Source: Chryseobacterium sediminis
GTDB taxonomy: Bacteria > Bacteroidota > Bacteroidia > Flavobacteriales > Weeksellaceae
DNA length: 64,000 nucleotides
Assembly: GCF_008386505.1 (NCBI RefSeq)
Contig: NZ_VUNZ01000001.1
Coordinates: forward strand, 558,001 to 622,000
Reading direction: 5' to 3'
In this document: piece by piece, positions 51,010-60,932 of the stretch
Numbering within the stretch: position 1 is the first letter of the stretch
Layout: the number at the start of each line of letters is the position of its first letter
Program-made: the position numbers and the translations under genes
The notes under the pieces: generated by a model
Database searches by the model: none
Seen by the model: only the letters and a program-made list of their open reading frames with translations
What the model was told of the DNA's origin: nothing

Positions 51010-51786
51010 ATGGTTTTATTGAGTTTTGACATTGAAGAATTTGATATGCCATTAGAATATAAGGGTGAAATTCCCTTTGAAAAGCAGATTTCAATTTCAC
51101 AGACAGGATTGGAGAGAATTCTCGATATCCTTAAAAAACATAGTGCAAAAGCTACTTTCTTTTCTACCGTAGTTTTTGCGGAAAATAGCAAACATCTTAT
51201 TGAAAGACTGTTGAATGAAGGTCATGAACTGGCCTCTCACACATGGTTTCATTCAGAATTTGAAGACAAACATCTCAAAGAATCAAGAGAAAAACTGGAA
51301 GAATTATTTTCTACCAGGGTAACCGGATTAAGAATGCCGAGAATGATGCCAGTAAACGAAAAAGAAGTTGAAAGAGCAGGATATTCTTACAATTCATCAA
51401 TCAATCCCACATTTTTACCGGGAAGATATAATAACTTAAAAGTTTCCAGAACCTATTTCAAAGAAGGAAATGTAACACAGGTTCCGGCCTCCGTGTCGCC
51501 AAACTTCAGAATTCCTCTGTTTTGGTTGAGTTTTCACAATTTCCCTTTGTTTTTTTACAAAAAACTGGCTTCAGATACCTTGAAAAAGGACAGTTATCTT
51601 AATATTTATTTCCACCCATGGGAATTTGCAGAAATTAAAGATGAAGCGTTTAAACTTCCTGGATTTACTGTAAGAAACTCAGGAAAAGATATGGTAGAAA
51701 GATTTGATTCCTTTGTAGGCTGGCTGAAACAGAAAGGCCATACATTCGGTACATTTCAGGAATTTCAAAAACAGATACAACGATGA
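51010..51786 (+). CDS. Polysaccharide deacetylase family protein
   Basis: A 258-residue NodB-type deacetylase. The metal-site motif is visible as SFDIEEFD (near residue 5), the H-x3-H pair SHTWFHSEF (about 77-85) and the later FHPWEF with a catalytic His. The middle part has T-G-L-R-M-P-R. It would remove acetyl groups from amino-sugar residues. Its stop overlaps the GT4 start by 4 bp (ATGA), so it is translated with its neighbours. Confidence 0.85.
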   Translation: MVLLSFDIEEFDMPLEYKGEIPFEKQISISQTGLERILDILKKHSAKATFFSTVVFAENSKHLIERLLNEGHELASHTWFHSEFEDKHLKESREKLEELFSTRVTGLRMPRMMPVNEKEVERAGYSYNSSINPTFLPGRYNNLKVSRTYFKEGNVTQVPASVSPNFRIPLFWLSFHNFPLFFYKKLASDTLKKDSYLNIYFHPWEFAEIKDEAFKLPGFTVRNSGKDMVERFDSFVGWLKQKGHTFGTFQEFQKQIQR

Positions 51787-52880
51787 AAATTGCCTTTGAT
51801 GCAAAACGGTTTTTCCACAACACATCTGGTCTTGGAAATTATTCAAGAGATTTGGTAAGGATACTTTCTGAGTATGAACCGGATAACGAATATCTGTTGC
51901 TTAACAAAAACAAGTCGGAGAGAGGAAAAGAGATCCTTGAGCGCCGAAATGTTCAGTTTATTGAAACCTCAAAAGGAAACTTTTCTCGTCAGTTGAAAAT
52001 GGGTAAAGATGCCCAAAAACAAGGAGCCGATATTTTTCATGGTTTATCGGGTGAACTTCCTTTAAAATGGGATCCAAAACCAATTAAAAAGGTGGTTACC
52101 ATTCATGATCTGATCTTTGTTAGATATCCACAGTATTATTCCTTTTTTGACAGGAGAATACATTTCTGGAAATTTAAAAAAGCAGCTGATATGGCAGATA
52201 AAATTATCGCTATTTCAGAACAGACCAAAAGAGATATCGTTCAGTATTTAAAAGTTCCTGAGACTAAGATTGAAGTCATTTATCAGGGTTGTCACCAGGC
52301 TTTTAAAGAACAACAGGCTCCGGAAATGATGCAGTCTGCAAAGGAGAAATATAAACTTCCTGAAAGGTTTGTACTGAATGTTGGAACCATCGAAGACCGC
52401 AAAAATCTTTTGAACATTGTAAAAGCAATCAAGGATACAGCAATTCCTCTTGTAGTGGTGGGAAGGAAAACTAAATATTACCAGAAAATAGAAAGCTTTC
52501 TTAAAAAAAACAAGATGGAAAAGCAGGTACTGTTTCTGGAAGGAGTTTCTATGAACGAACTGGCTTGTCTCTATAAACTGGCAGATATTTTTGTTTATCC
52601 AAGTTTCTTTGAAGGCTTCGGAATCCCTGTTATTGAGGCGCTTTTCTCAAAAACGGTTGTTGTGACTAGCAATACAAGCTGTCTGCCTGAAGCAGGAGGA
52701 AAAGACTCTGTGTACATCAATCCGGATAATGATCTTGATATCCGGGCTAAAATCAAATTTCTCTGGGAAAATGAATCTGAGAGAAAACGCCGTGAGGAAA
52801 AGGGTTTTGAGTTTGTTCAGAAATTTAATGACGAACCCATTGCAAGAGAACTGATGAATTTTTATCAAAAAATTATCTGA
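51783..52880 (+). CDS. GT4 family glycosyltransferase
   Basis: A 365-residue GT4 retaining transferase. The N-terminus is KIAFDAKRFFHNTSGLGNYSRD; the donor-binding half holds GTIEDRKNLLNIVKAI (about 200-215) and the E-x7-E type segment FVYPSFFEGFGIPVIEALFS. It would add a sugar to a glycan made by this cluster. It is the last gene of the run dapD to GT4; no flippase, polymerase or ligase is nearby, so the final glycan is unknown. Confidence 0.87.
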   Translation: MKIAFDAKRFFHNTSGLGNYSRDLVRILSEYEPDNEYLLLNKNKSERGKEILERRNVQFIETSKGNFSRQLKMGKDAQKQGADIFHGLSGELPLKWDPKPIKKVVTIHDLIFVRYPQYYSFFDRRIHFWKFKKAADMADKIIAISEQTKRDIVQYLKVPETKIEVIYQGCHQAFKEQQAPEMMQSAKEKYKLPERFVLNVGTIEDRKNLLNIVKAIKDTAIPLVVVGRKTKYYQKIESFLKKNKMEKQVLFLEGVSMNELACLYKLADIFVYPSFFEGFGIPVIEALFSKTVVVTSNTSCLPEAGGKDSVYINPDNDLDIRAKIKFLWENESERKRREEKGFEFVQKFNDEPIARELMNFYQKII

Positions 52881-52886
52881 AAAAAC

Positions 52887-52916
52887 TTTGCATTTTAAAA
52901 ATAAATCCTACATTTG
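52887..52916 (+). promoter_or_regulatory. Promoter of histidine operon
   Basis: TTTG (52887-52890), 18 bp, TACATTTG (52909-52916): full consensus. It gives a transcript start just ahead of the leader peptide at 52934. Confidence 0.75.
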
Positions 52917-52933
52917 CATCATAATTCAATACA

Positions 52934-52984
52934 ATGAAACCAACTTTTTTAGCATTACATCATTATCATCATCATCTCTGTTAG
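52934..52984 (+). CDS. hisL: Histidine operon leader peptide
   Basis: A 16-residue peptide, MKPTFLALHHYHHHLC, with five histidines in six codons (His-His-Tyr-His-His-His). It lies between a consensus promoter and a terminator, ahead of hisG. The ribosome stalling at these codons when histidyl-tRNA is scarce would decide whether the downstream terminator forms. Confidence 0.92.
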   Translation: MKPTFLALHHYHHHLC

Positions 52985-53059
52985 GCGGAATTGATTGATA
53001 TAAGTATGTGCTAAAATCAAAAATAATTAAAACCGTCTGAGTAAATAGACGGTTTTTTT
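52983..53059 (+). promoter_or_regulatory. His attenuator: antiterminator and terminator
   Basis: The terminator stem AACCGTCT / AGACGGTT (53031-53038 / 53047-53054) is followed by a T-run. AGGCGG at 52983-52988, overlapping the leader stop, can pair with CCGTCT (53033-53038, one G-U) as a competing antiterminator. A ribosome at the stop hides it and lets the terminator form; a ribosome stalled at the His codons leaves it free. Confidence 0.82.
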
Positions 53060-53128
53060 GTTTCCTGAATTCTCCTCAGAAATTTCAATAGATCAGTTTT
53101 TATTTGCTCAGACCTCAAAAAAGGGAAA

Positions 53129-53986
53129 ATGAGTAAATTAAAAATTGCAATCCAAAAAAGCGGCCGGCTTTATGAAGAATCACTTCAGCTTCTCAAAGAC
53201 TGCGGAATCTTCGTCAATAACGGGAAAGACCAGCTCAAAGTTTCAGTAGATAACTTTCCGATGGAAATCATGTACCTTCGGAACTCAGATATCCCACAGT
53301 ATCTGGAAGATGGAGTGGTGGATGTTGCTATTCTGGGCGAAAATCTTCTGATTGAAAAAGGGAAAAATATAAAAACAATCCAAAAACTTGGGTTTTCAAA
53401 ATGCCGCGTTTCACTGGCTGTTCCCAAAGAGATTGAAACGGATGAAATCTCTTATTTCCAAGGAAAAAAAATTGCCACTTCCTATCCAAATACGCTCAAA
53501 AACTTTTTAGAAAAAGAAGGAATTGTGTCTGATATTCACGTGATTTCAGGTTCTGTAGAAATCGCTCCTAATATTGGTCTGGCAGATGGGATATGTGATA
53601 TTGTAAGCTCCGGAAGTACCTTATTCAAAAACGGATTGCGTGAAACAGTTACTTTGCTGAAATCGGAGGCTGTTTTGGCTCAAACACCTCAATTATCGAC
53701 TGAAAAAGAAGCTATTCTGGAAAAATTCGTATTCAGAATTGAGGCGGTTTTAAAAGCAAAAAACTCAAAATATATTCTGATGAATGTTCCCAATGAAAAA
53801 ATTCAAAAGGTATCTGAAGTTCTTCCTGTATTGAAAAGCCCCACAGTAATTCCTCTTGCAGAAGAAGGCTGGAGCAGTATTCATTCCGTAATTGATGAAG
53901 AACGCTTCTGGGAAGTCATTGATGAACTGAAAGACAATGGAGCCCAGGATATCTTAATTATTCCAATTGATAAGATGGTTATTTAG
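53129..53986 (+). CDS. hisG: ATP phosphoribosyltransferase (long form)
   Basis: A 285-residue HisG. It condenses ATP and PRPP, the first and feedback-controlled step of histidine synthesis. KIAIQKSGRLYEESLQLLKD starts the catalytic domain, and DVAILGENLLIEKG and the PRPP site DGICDIVSSGSTLFKNGLRE (about 155-174) follow. The C-terminal 75 residues (VPNEKIQKVSEVLPVLKSPT, DELKDNGAQDILIIPIDKMV) are the ACT-like histidine-binding domain, so this is the long form that needs no HisZ. Confidence 0.95.
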   Translation: MSKLKIAIQKSGRLYEESLQLLKDCGIFVNNGKDQLKVSVDNFPMEIMYLRNSDIPQYLEDGVVDVAILGENLLIEKGKNIKTIQKLGFSKCRVSLAVPKEIETDEISYFQGKKIATSYPNTLKNFLEKEGIVSDIHVISGSVEIAPNIGLADGICDIVSSGSTLFKNGLRETVTLLKSEAVLAQTPQLSTEKEAILEKFVFRIEAVLKAKNSKYILMNVPNEKIQKVSEVLPVLKSPTVIPLAEEGWSSIHSVIDEERFWEVIDELKDNGAQDILIIPIDKMVI

Positions 53987-54000
53987 AAAAATGATGATGA

Positions 54001-54150
54001 ATGTTGGCTAATGCAAAGGCGCAAAGATTTTATCTGCAATAAAATTGAAAGCTGTTGTAAGTCACAAAACCATACTCACATACTTGTTGAAAATCTTAGA
54101 TTTTCTTGCGCCTTAAACAAGTATAAGAATTAACAACTTTGCGTTTTTGA
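54001..54150. repeat. Intergenic repeat element, copy 1 (hisG-hisD gap)
   Basis: Contains the perfect palindrome GAAAATC-TTA-GATTTTC (about 54089-54105) followed by TTGCGCCTTAAA, with a G+C-richer start (GCAAAGGCGCAAAG) and a TTTGCG end. Nearly the same core recurs at 55534-55567. Confidence 0.65.
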
Positions 54151-54219
54151 AAAGCATTTAAAACCTTATAAATTAATAACCTAACAGTTAAAAAAGGCAT
54201 TTAAATTTAAAATAATACA

Positions 54220-55494
54220 ATGAAAATATACAGATATCCTACAAAAGACAGCTGGAAAGATTTAGTAAAACGCCCTGCTCTTGAACAGAAAGAAATTTCA
54301 GGTTTGATCACAGAAATATTCACGGAAGTTGCAAAAAACGGCGATAAAGCTTTAATAGAATTCAATAGAAAATTTGATAAGGCAGAAACCGTAAGCATTA
54401 AAGTATCTGATGCTGAAATTCAAGAGGCTGAAAAACAGATTAATGATGAATTAAAACAGGCAATTCAACAGGCAAAAGAAAATATTTCCAAATTTCACGC
54501 TTCCCAAAAACAGGAAGTTCAAAAAATCGAAACCACAAAAGGAGTAGTTTGCTGGCGCGAGAATCGCGCAGTTGAAAGAGTGGGAATCTATATTCCGGGA
54601 GGAACTGCTCCATTATTTTCTACAGTGTTGATGCTTGCTGTTCCTGCGGATCTGGCAGGATGTAAAGAAATTATTTTGTGTACACCTCCGGATAAAAACG
54701 GAAATATTAATCCTGCCATTCTATATGCAGCAAAGCTTTGCGGAGTTTCAAAAATCTTTAAAACAGGCGGGGCTCAGGCAGTTGCAGCAATGACTTTAGG
54801 GACAGAAAGCATTCCTGCTGTTTATAAAATTTTCGGACCGGGAAATCAGTTTGTTGTTGCTGCCAAAGAATATGCTCAGCGTTTTGGAGTCGCCATTGAT
54901 ATGCCTGCAGGACCGAGTGAAGTTCTTGTTATAGCAGATGAACAGGCTGTTCCTGAATTTTGTGCCGCAGATCTTCTTTCTCAGGCTGAACACGGAAGTG
55001 ACAGTCAGGTTATTTTTATTACGACAGACCTTAAAGTTTTTGATGAAACAATCAGTGCTGTTGGACAGCAGATTAAATACTTACCCAGAAATGAATTTGC
55101 AGGTCAGGCATTGGAAAACAGTTCTTTTATTGTAATGAATTCTCTGGAAGAGGCTCTTGAGTTCAGTAATCTGTATGCTCCTGAACACCTTATTCTTGCC
55201 ATCAATGATTTTGAAAAATATATTCCTGATATTCAAAATGCAGGCTCAGTTTTCCTTGGAAACTATTCCTGTGAAAGTGCCGGAGACTATGCCAGTGGAA
55301 CCAATCACACACTTCCTACCAACGCTTATGCGAAAAATTACAGTGGAGTCTCACTGGATAGCTTTGTGAAAAAAATAACATTCCAGCAACTTTCAAAAGC
55401 AGGCCTACAGAATCTGGGAAAAACAATAGAACTAATGGCAGAAGCAGAAGGTCTGTTTGCCCACAAAAATGCAGTATCCATAAGATTAAAATAA
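54220..55494 (+). CDS. hisD: Histidinol dehydrogenase
   Basis: A 424-residue HisD. It oxidises histidinol to histidine with 2 NAD. The conserved stretch RVGIYIPGGTAPLFSTVLML, GPGNQFVVAAKEYAQRFGVA, DMPAGPSEVLVIADEQ and the zinc-binding region AADLLSQAEHGSDSQ with later SLYAPEHL-like NLYAPEHLIL are evident. ESAGDYASGTNHTLPT closes the active site. It is separated from hisG by 233 bp holding a repeat element. Confidence 0.95.
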   Translation: MKIYRYPTKDSWKDLVKRPALEQKEISGLITEIFTEVAKNGDKALIEFNRKFDKAETVSIKVSDAEIQEAEKQINDELKQAIQQAKENISKFHASQKQEVQKIETTKGVVCWRENRAVERVGIYIPGGTAPLFSTVLMLAVPADLAGCKEIILCTPPDKNGNINPAILYAAKLCGVSKIFKTGGAQAVAAMTLGTESIPAVYKIFGPGNQFVVAAKEYAQRFGVAIDMPAGPSEVLVIADEQAVPEFCAADLLSQAEHGSDSQVIFITTDLKVFDETISAVGQQIKYLPRNEFAGQALENSSFIVMNSLEEALEFSNLYAPEHLILAINDFEKYIPDIQNAGSVFLGNYSCESAGDYASGTNHTLPTNAYAKNYSGVSLDSFVKKITFQQLSKAGLQNLGKTIELMAEAEGLFAHKNAVSIRLK

Positions 55495-55496
55495 TA

Positions 55497-55611
55497 AAAT
55501 GTTGGAAAACGCAAAATAATATTCATGTCTTTTCTGAAAATCTTAAATTTTCTTGCGCCTTAAATAAAGCATATGTGAATATAAATACTTGCGCCTTTAC
55601 GTTTACCAAAA
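55497..55611. repeat. Intergenic repeat element, copy 2 (hisD-hisC gap)
   Basis: Shares with copy 1 a start ATGTTGG, the core GAAAATCTTAAATTTTC then TTGCGCCTTAAA (55536-55563), and a GCGCCTTTACG end. Same orientation as copy 1. Confidence 0.65.
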
Positions 55612-55626
55612 AAGAATTAAGAAATA

Positions 55627-56652
55627 ATGAAAAATAACAGTATCAATACTTTAGTACGAGAAAATATATTACAATTACAACCCTACATCAGTTTCAGGGA
55701 TCACAATGAATTTAATGCACCCGTTATGCTGGATGCCAATGAAAGCCCTTTTGGGGAATGCAACCGTTACCCGGATTCTACCCAGAAAAAGCTTAAAAAC
55801 AGGCTTGCAGGGCTTAAAAACCTTTCGCCTTCACAGATTGCCGTAGGAAACGGGAGCGACGAGCTGATAGACCTTATTATTAAAATTTTCTGTGAGCCTA
55901 AAAAAGATTCTATTCTGATGATGAATCCTTCCTTTGCCATGTATGGTTTTTATGCAGCAATCAATGAAAACAAAGTCTTGAAAGTGGATCTGGATGAAAA
56001 CTTTGAGATCATTAAAAATGATTTTTTAAAAATTTCAGATGATCCGTCTCTTAAAATTTTCTTTTTATGCTCGCCTAACAATCCTACTGGAAATAGTATC
56101 GCTGATATTGAATTTTATTTAAAGAATTTCAAAGGAATTGTAGTGGTGGACGAAGCTTATATCGAATTCTCAGGGAAAAAATCAAGTCTGGAGCTTTTAG
56201 ATCAATATTCCAATTTAATTGTACTGCAAACCTTTTCTAAAGCATGGGGAATTGCAGGAGCTAGAGTAGGAATGGCTTATGCATCCGAAGAAATCATCAG
56301 TCTGATCAATACGGTAAAAGCACCTTATAATGTAAATGTATTGAGCCAGGAACTGATTTTGAAAACTTTGGATGATGAAGACAGGCTTCAGGACAATGTA
56401 AATAATATTCTGGAAGAAAGAACATGGCTGCAGGAGCAGTTTAACGAAATTGAGTGTATTTCAAAAGTATTCTCCACAGATGCCAATTTCTTTCTGATCA
56501 GAATGGATAATGTTGATAATGTGTATACAAGAATGTTGGAAGAAGAAATTTTAACCAGCAGAAGAGATCCGGCGATTCCGGGATGTATCAGGATTAATGT
56601 GGGAAACCGTGAAGAAAATGAAAAATTAATTAATCTTTTAAAAAGTATCTAA
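55627..56652 (+). CDS. hisC: Histidinol-phosphate aminotransferase
   Basis: A 341-residue class-II PLP aminotransferase. It begins the amination step from imidazole-acetol phosphate with glutamate. [16 protein letters not shown], the substrate stretch [12 protein letters not shown], the PLP Asp/Tyr region VVDEAYIEF (about 175-183) and the Schiff-base lysine in [16 protein letters not shown] are clear. The C-terminal [14 protein letters not shown] fits HisC. It is 2 bp ahead of hisB. Confidence 0.94.
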   Translation: MKNNSINTLVRENILQLQPYISFRDHNEFNAPVMLDANESPFGECNRYPDSTQKKLKNRLAGLKNLSPSQIAVGNGSDELIDLIIKIFCEPKKDSILMMNPSFAMYGFYAAINENKVLKVDLDENFEIIKNDFLKISDDPSLKIFFLCSPNNPTGNSIADIEFYLKNFKGIVVVDEAYIEFSGKKSSLELLDQYSNLIVLQTFSKAWGIAGARVGMAYASEEIISLINTVKAPYNVNVLSQELILKTLDDEDRLQDNVNNILEERTWLQEQFNEIECISKVFSTDANFFLIRMDNVDNVYTRMLEEEILTSRRDPAIPGCIRINVGNREENEKLINLLKSI

Positions 56653-56654
56653 AC

Positions 56655-57749
56655 ATGAAAAAAGTACTCTTTATAGACCGTGACGGAACATTAATTATTG
56701 AGCCGCCTACTGACTTTCAGGTAGATTCTCTTGAGAAGCTTGAGTTTTATCCGGGTGTTTTTCAGAACCTTTCAAAAATAGCCAATGAACTGGATTACGA
56801 ACTGGTGATGGTAACCAATCAGGATGGTTTGGGAACAGAGAGTTTTCCTGAAGAAGACTTTATAAAACCACAGGAAAAGATTGTAAAAGCATTTGAAAAT
56901 GAAGGCATCATCTTTAATGATATTTTAATTGATAAAAGCTTTGAACACGAAAATCTTCCTACAAGAAAACCGGGTGTCGGAATGTTGGGGAAATACATTT
57001 ATGGCAATTATGATCTTGAAAATTCATATATAATTGGTGATCGAAGTACTGATATTCAACTCGCTAAAAATCTTGGTTCTAAAGCTATTTATCTTAATCA
57101 GAACTTTAACAATGAAGCTGAGTTGTCTACAACAAAGTGGTCAGAGATTTATCAGTTCTTAAAATCAGGAATGAGAAAGGCCAAAGTGTCCCGAAAAACC
57201 AATGAGACAGAAATTGAAATTGAAGTTAACATTGATGGAAACGGAAAGTCAGATATTTCAACTGGTCTGCACTTTTTTGATCATATGCTTGACCAAATTG
57301 CAAGACACGGAAATATGGATCTTACAATCAAAGTAAACGGAGACCTTTCTGTAGATGAACACCACACGATAGAAGATACCGGAATTGTTCTGGGAGAAGC
57401 TATTGTAAAAGCTTTAGGAAAGAAAAAAGGGATTGAAAGGTATGGCTTTCTGCTTCCGATGGATGACTGCCTTTCTCAGGTGGCTATTGATTTTGGAGGA
57501 AGACCGTGGCTGGTGTGGGATGCTTCGTTTAAAAGAGAAAAAATAGGAGATGTACCCACAGAGATGTTCTTTCACTTCTTTAAATCATTTACAGATTCCT
57601 CGAAATCTAACCTGAATATCAAAGCAGAAGGAGATAATGAACACCACAAGATTGAATCTATTTTTAAAGCATTCGCAAAAGCCGTTAAAATGGCAGTAAA
57701 CCAATCAGACTCCAATTACAGTTTACCTTCTACAAAAGGAAGTTTATAA
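56655..57749 (+). CDS. hisB: Bifunctional histidinol-phosphatase / imidazoleglycerol-phosphate dehydratase
   Basis: 364 residues. The N-terminal HAD phosphatase has [13 protein letters not shown] (5-17) and the TNQDGLG and [10 protein letters not shown] motifs, although zinc-binding cysteines typical of the E. coli enzyme are not obvious. The C-terminal IGPD half shows [14 protein letters not shown] and [16 protein letters not shown], plus a closing [20 protein letters not shown], which bind the metal pair. One enzyme catalyses two nonadjacent steps of the pathway. Confidence 0.94.
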   Translation: MKKVLFIDRDGTLIIEPPTDFQVDSLEKLEFYPGVFQNLSKIANELDYELVMVTNQDGLGTESFPEEDFIKPQEKIVKAFENEGIIFNDILIDKSFEHENLPTRKPGVGMLGKYIYGNYDLENSYIIGDRSTDIQLAKNLGSKAIYLNQNFNNEAELSTTKWSEIYQFLKSGMRKAKVSRKTNETEIEIEVNIDGNGKSDISTGLHFFDHMLDQIARHGNMDLTIKVNGDLSVDEHHTIEDTGIVLGEAIVKALGKKKGIERYGFLLPMDDCLSQVAIDFGGRPWLVWDASFKREKIGDVPTEMFFHFFKSFTDSSKSNLNIKAEGDNEHHKIESIFKAFAKAVKMAVNQSDSNYSLPSTKGSL

Positions 57750-57751
57750 AT

Positions 57752-58330
57752 ATGATCGCAATAATAAAATATAACGGTGGAAACGTCAATTCTGTTCAAA
57801 ATGCACTCAACAGACTGAATGTTGATTCTGTGATTACCGATGACCCGGAAAAGATTTTAAAAGCCGATAAAGTGATTTTTCCAGGTGTTGGAGAGGCTTC
57901 ATCAACAATGAAACTATTGAAGGAAAAGGAACTTGATATATTGATTCCCAGTCTTACACAGCCAGTTTTAGGAATATGTTTAGGAATGCAGCTGATGTGT
58001 AAAGGAAATGAAGAAGGAAATACTGAAGGAATGGGAATTTTTGATATTAATGTCAGAAAATTTCCATCAAGGGATATTGTTCCGCATATAGGCTGGAATA
58101 CACTTTCAGGGCAGGCTTCACCATTATTTTCAGGAATGAATGAAAACAGTGATGTTTATTTTGTTCACAGCTATTATTGTGAACTGTCAGACTTTACCAC
58201 TTCGGTTTGTGATTACATTCTGCCATTCAGTGCTTCTTTGCAGAAAGATAATTTCTATGCGGTGCAGTTTCACCCTGAAAAATCAGGAATGGTGGGAAAC
58301 CAGATCGTTAGCAACTTTATAAACTTATAA
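57752..58330 (+). CDS. hisH: Imidazole glycerol phosphate synthase, glutaminase subunit
   Basis: A 192-residue class-I glutamine amidotransferase. The nucleophile Cys sits in [13 protein letters not shown], and the catalytic His-Glu in [10 protein letters not shown] near the end. [13 protein letters not shown] and the oxyanion loop match HisH. It supplies ammonia to HisF. Its last base overlaps the hisA start (TAATG). Confidence 0.95.
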   Translation: MIAIIKYNGGNVNSVQNALNRLNVDSVITDDPEKILKADKVIFPGVGEASSTMKLLKEKELDILIPSLTQPVLGICLGMQLMCKGNEEGNTEGMGIFDINVRKFPSRDIVPHIGWNTLSGQASPLFSGMNENSDVYFVHSYYCELSDFTTSVCDYILPFSASLQKDNFYAVQFHPEKSGMVGNQIVSNFINL

Positions 58331-59055
58331 TGATGAAAATAATTCCGGCTATTGATATTATCGACGGGAAATGTGTCCGTTTATCAAAAGGAGATTACAG
58401 CACAAAGAAAATATACAATGAAGATCCTGTAGAAGTGGCAAAAGAGTTTGAAAGCTTTGGAATTCAATATCTTCATTTGGTAGATCTTGATGGGGCAAAA
58501 TCAAAGCATATTGTGAATCAGAAGGTTTTGGAAAATATTGCCGGAGCAACTTCATTACATATCGACTTTGGAGGAGGATTAAAAACAGAGCAGGACATTG
58601 AAACAGCCTTTAATTCCGGTGCAAAACAGATCACATTAGGCAGTATTGCCGTTCAGAATCCTGAATTTTGTTTCAGAATGCTGGAAAAATATTGCCCTGA
58701 GAAAATTATTTTGGGAGCAGACTGTGAAAACCGGAAGATTAAAACTTCGGGTTGGCTGGAAGAAAGTGATCATGACATTGTTGATTTTATTCTTCAATAT
58801 CAGGGAAAAGGAATGCGGACCGCAATATGTACTGATATTTCAAAGGATGGAATGCTGGAAGGCCCATCCACAGGACTGTATATTGAGGTTTTATATAAAA
58901 CTTCTGTTCAACTGGTGGCAAGCGGTGGCATTTCGGGGATCGCTGATGTCTATAAAATGAAAGATATAGGCTGTGCCGGAACAATTATCGGGAAAGCAAT
59001 TTATGAGGGAAAAATAAGCCTGCAACAACTTCAAAACTTTATTGAAAATGCTTAA
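58330..59055 (+). CDS. hisA: ProFAR isomerase (phosphoribosylformimino-AICAR-P isomerase)
   Basis: A 241-residue TIM barrel that performs an Amadori rearrangement. [19 protein letters not shown] carries the catalytic Asp. [17 protein letters not shown] and a duplicated phosphate site ([27 protein letters not shown]) match HisA, with the second Asp in [14 protein letters not shown]. It starts with ATG-ATG at 58330/58333. hisF begins before its end, so translation is coupled. Confidence 0.94.
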   Translation: MMKIIPAIDIIDGKCVRLSKGDYSTKKIYNEDPVEVAKEFESFGIQYLHLVDLDGAKSKHIVNQKVLENIAGATSLHIDFGGGLKTEQDIETAFNSGAKQITLGSIAVQNPEFCFRMLEKYCPEKIILGADCENRKIKTSGWLEESDHDIVDFILQYQGKGMRTAICTDISKDGMLEGPSTGLYIEVLYKTSVQLVASGGISGIADVYKMKDIGCAGTIIGKAIYEGKISLQQLQNFIENA

Positions 59056-59800
59056 GAAAAGAATTATTCCATGTCTGGATATTAAAGATGGATCTACAGT
59101 GAAGGGAATCAACTTTGAAGATCTTAAAAACGCAGGCGATCCGATTGAACTTGCTAAAAAATATGAACGGGAAGGAGCTGATGAGCTTGTTTTCCTGGAT
59201 ATTACGGCCACTATTGAGGACAGAAAAACATTTGTAGAACTTGTAAAAGATATTGCAAAAGAGCTTAGTATTCCCTTTACGGTAGGAGGCGGAATTTCGT
59301 CTGTTGAAGATGTTAGGAAGCTTTTGGATGCGGGTGCAGACAAGATCAGCATCAATTCTTCAGCGGTAAAAAATCCGGCACTTATTTCTGATCTTGCCAA
59401 AGAATTCGGAAGCCAGTGCGTTGTGGTAGCTATTGATACAAAGCAGGTTGGGGATCTTGACCTCGTTCATATCAAAGGAGGAAGGGAAGCAACAGAACTT
59501 CTTACTGTGGAATGGGCAAAGGAAGCGGAACGTTTGGGAGCAGGAGAAATTCTCCTTACTTCTATGGATGGTGATGGAACCAAAAATGGTTTTGATCTCA
59601 GGATTACTAAGCTGGTTTCGGAAACAATCAGCATTCCGGTGATTGCTTCAGGAGGTGCCGGGGCAGCGGATGACTTTGTTAAAGTATTTAATGAAACAAA
59701 AGCTACAGGAGCATTGGCAGCCAGTATATTCCATTTTAATGAAGTAGGAATTCAGGATTTAAAACAACAATTAAAAACTCAAAAAATTGAAATACGATGA
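59048..59800 (+). CDS. hisF: Imidazole glycerol phosphate synthase, cyclase subunit
   Basis: A 250-residue TIM barrel from ATG 59048; a TTG 6 bp earlier also exists. [20 protein letters not shown] holds the catalytic Asp, [20 protein letters not shown] and [13 protein letters not shown] the first phosphate site, and [17 protein letters not shown] the second Asp with [14 protein letters not shown]. With HisH it makes imidazole glycerol phosphate and AICAR. Confidence 0.95.
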   Translation: MLKKRIIPCLDIKDGSTVKGINFEDLKNAGDPIELAKKYEREGADELVFLDITATIEDRKTFVELVKDIAKELSIPFTVGGGISSVEDVRKLLDAGADKISINSSAVKNPALISDLAKEFGSQCVVVAIDTKQVGDLDLVHIKGGREATELLTVEWAKEAERLGAGEILLTSMDGDGTKNGFDLRITKLVSETISIPVIASGGAGAADDFVKVFNETKATGALAASIFHFNEVGIQDLKQQLKTQKIEIR

Positions 59801-60384
59801 AAATAGATTTTAATAAAGATAATGGTCTTGTGCCTGTGGTTATTCAGGACAGCAGAACATTGCAGGTACTGATGCTGGGCTACATGAATGAAGAGGCTTT
59901 TGAAAAGACAAAAAAAGATAAAATTGTTACTTTTTTCAGTCGTTCCAAAAACAGACTCTGGACAAAAGGCGAGGAATCGGGTAATTTTTTAACGGTAAAA
60001 AGTATAGATATAGACTGTGATCAGGATACTATTTTAATTAAAGTTGTTCCTAAAAATGTGGTTTGTCACACAGGAAGCTTCAGTTGTTTCGGTGAAAAGA
60101 ATGCTAAAGGATTTTTATATGAACTGGAAGAGAAAATATCTGAGAGAATTGATACCAAAGCCGAAAACTCTTATACCTATTCACTTTACCAGAGAGGAAT
60201 CAATAAGATGGCACAAAAAGTAGGTGAGGAAGCTGTGGAACTGGTGATAGAAGCAAAAGACAATAACGAAGAACTATTTAAAAATGAAGCTGCAGATCTT
60301 CTGTATCACTTCTTGATTTTATTGAAAGCGAAAGGTTTTTCACTGGAGGAAATTGAAGAGATTCTTAAAAACAGAAATAAATGA
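59797..60384 (+). CDS. hisI: Bifunctional phosphoribosyl-AMP cyclohydrolase / PR-ATP pyrophosphatase
   Basis: 195 residues, a HisI-HisE fusion. The cyclohydrolase half has [20 protein letters not shown], the metal cysteines in [15 protein letters not shown] and CHTGSFSCF, and the HisE half [30 protein letters not shown] and [16 protein letters not shown] (metal-binding Glu and Asp). These are the second and third steps of the pathway. It starts 4 bp before the end of hisF (ATGA) and closes the operon. Confidence 0.93.
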   Translation: MKIDFNKDNGLVPVVIQDSRTLQVLMLGYMNEEAFEKTKKDKIVTFFSRSKNRLWTKGEESGNFLTVKSIDIDCDQDTILIKVVPKNVVCHTGSFSCFGEKNAKGFLYELEEKISERIDTKAENSYTYSLYQRGINKMAQKVGEEAVELVIEAKDNNEELFKNEAADLLYHFLILLKAKGFSLEEIEEILKNRNK

Positions 60385-60439
60385 AACCTTTGAAAATAAA
60401 TGTTTTTTAATTAAAAAAGATAAGCCAATCTCTTAACTC

Positions 60440-60862
60440 ATGACTCCACTACAGAAAGCTAAGGATTTAATGGAAAAAGGACAATATATGCCAGCCATTA
60501 CTATTTTGAATGATTTAAATGGATTATCTCCAAGGTCTGAAAATTATAGATTGTTATTCATGGCAGATTGTTGGTTTCGCTTAGAAGAGTATAATTGGGC
60601 AATTGATATCGCTGATAAATTGTTACAGAAAGATGAACGCAATGAACTTGCTTCTATGATGAAATATTTATCCTATTGCTCACTTAAAGATTTTGATAAT
60701 GCTTTGGCAGAGATAATAGATTTCTTATCAAATAATGAGGCAGATCTTTATAAAGTAACTCTGGAAGAGTTATTAACAGATATCAGAGATGGATTTGTTA
60801 CTGATAAAGAGATAATTTCTAAAATTAAAGAATTAGCATTACAAAACAACTGTTTAAAGTAA
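60440..60862 (+). CDS. Small TPR-like protein
   Basis: A 140-residue helical protein. Two or three TPR-type helix pairs are visible (QKAKDLMEKGQYMPAITILN; YRLLFMADCWFRLEEYNWAI; NELASMMKYLSYCSLKDFDN). No enzyme motif, signal peptide or membrane helix. It follows hisI by 55 bp and could be transcribed with the operon, though its codon use is more AT-rich. Probably a protein-binding scaffold; role unknown. Confidence 0.6.
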   Translation: MTPLQKAKDLMEKGQYMPAITILNDLNGLSPRSENYRLLFMADCWFRLEEYNWAIDIADKLLQKDERNELASMMKYLSYCSLKDFDNALAEIIDFLSNNEADLYKVTLEELLTDIRDGFVTDKEIISKIKELALQNNCLK

Positions 60863-60880
60863 AAAGAGATACCTTTATAA

Positions 60881-60915
60881 AAACAGAGCAGAAAATAGTT
60901 TCTGCTCCGTTTTTT
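60881..60915. terminator. Terminator after the histidine operon
   Basis: Stem GAGCAGAAA / TTTCTGCTC, loop ATAG, T-run. It lies between convergent genes. Confidence 0.85.
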
Positions 60916-60932
60916 ATATCTAAAAATGATTT

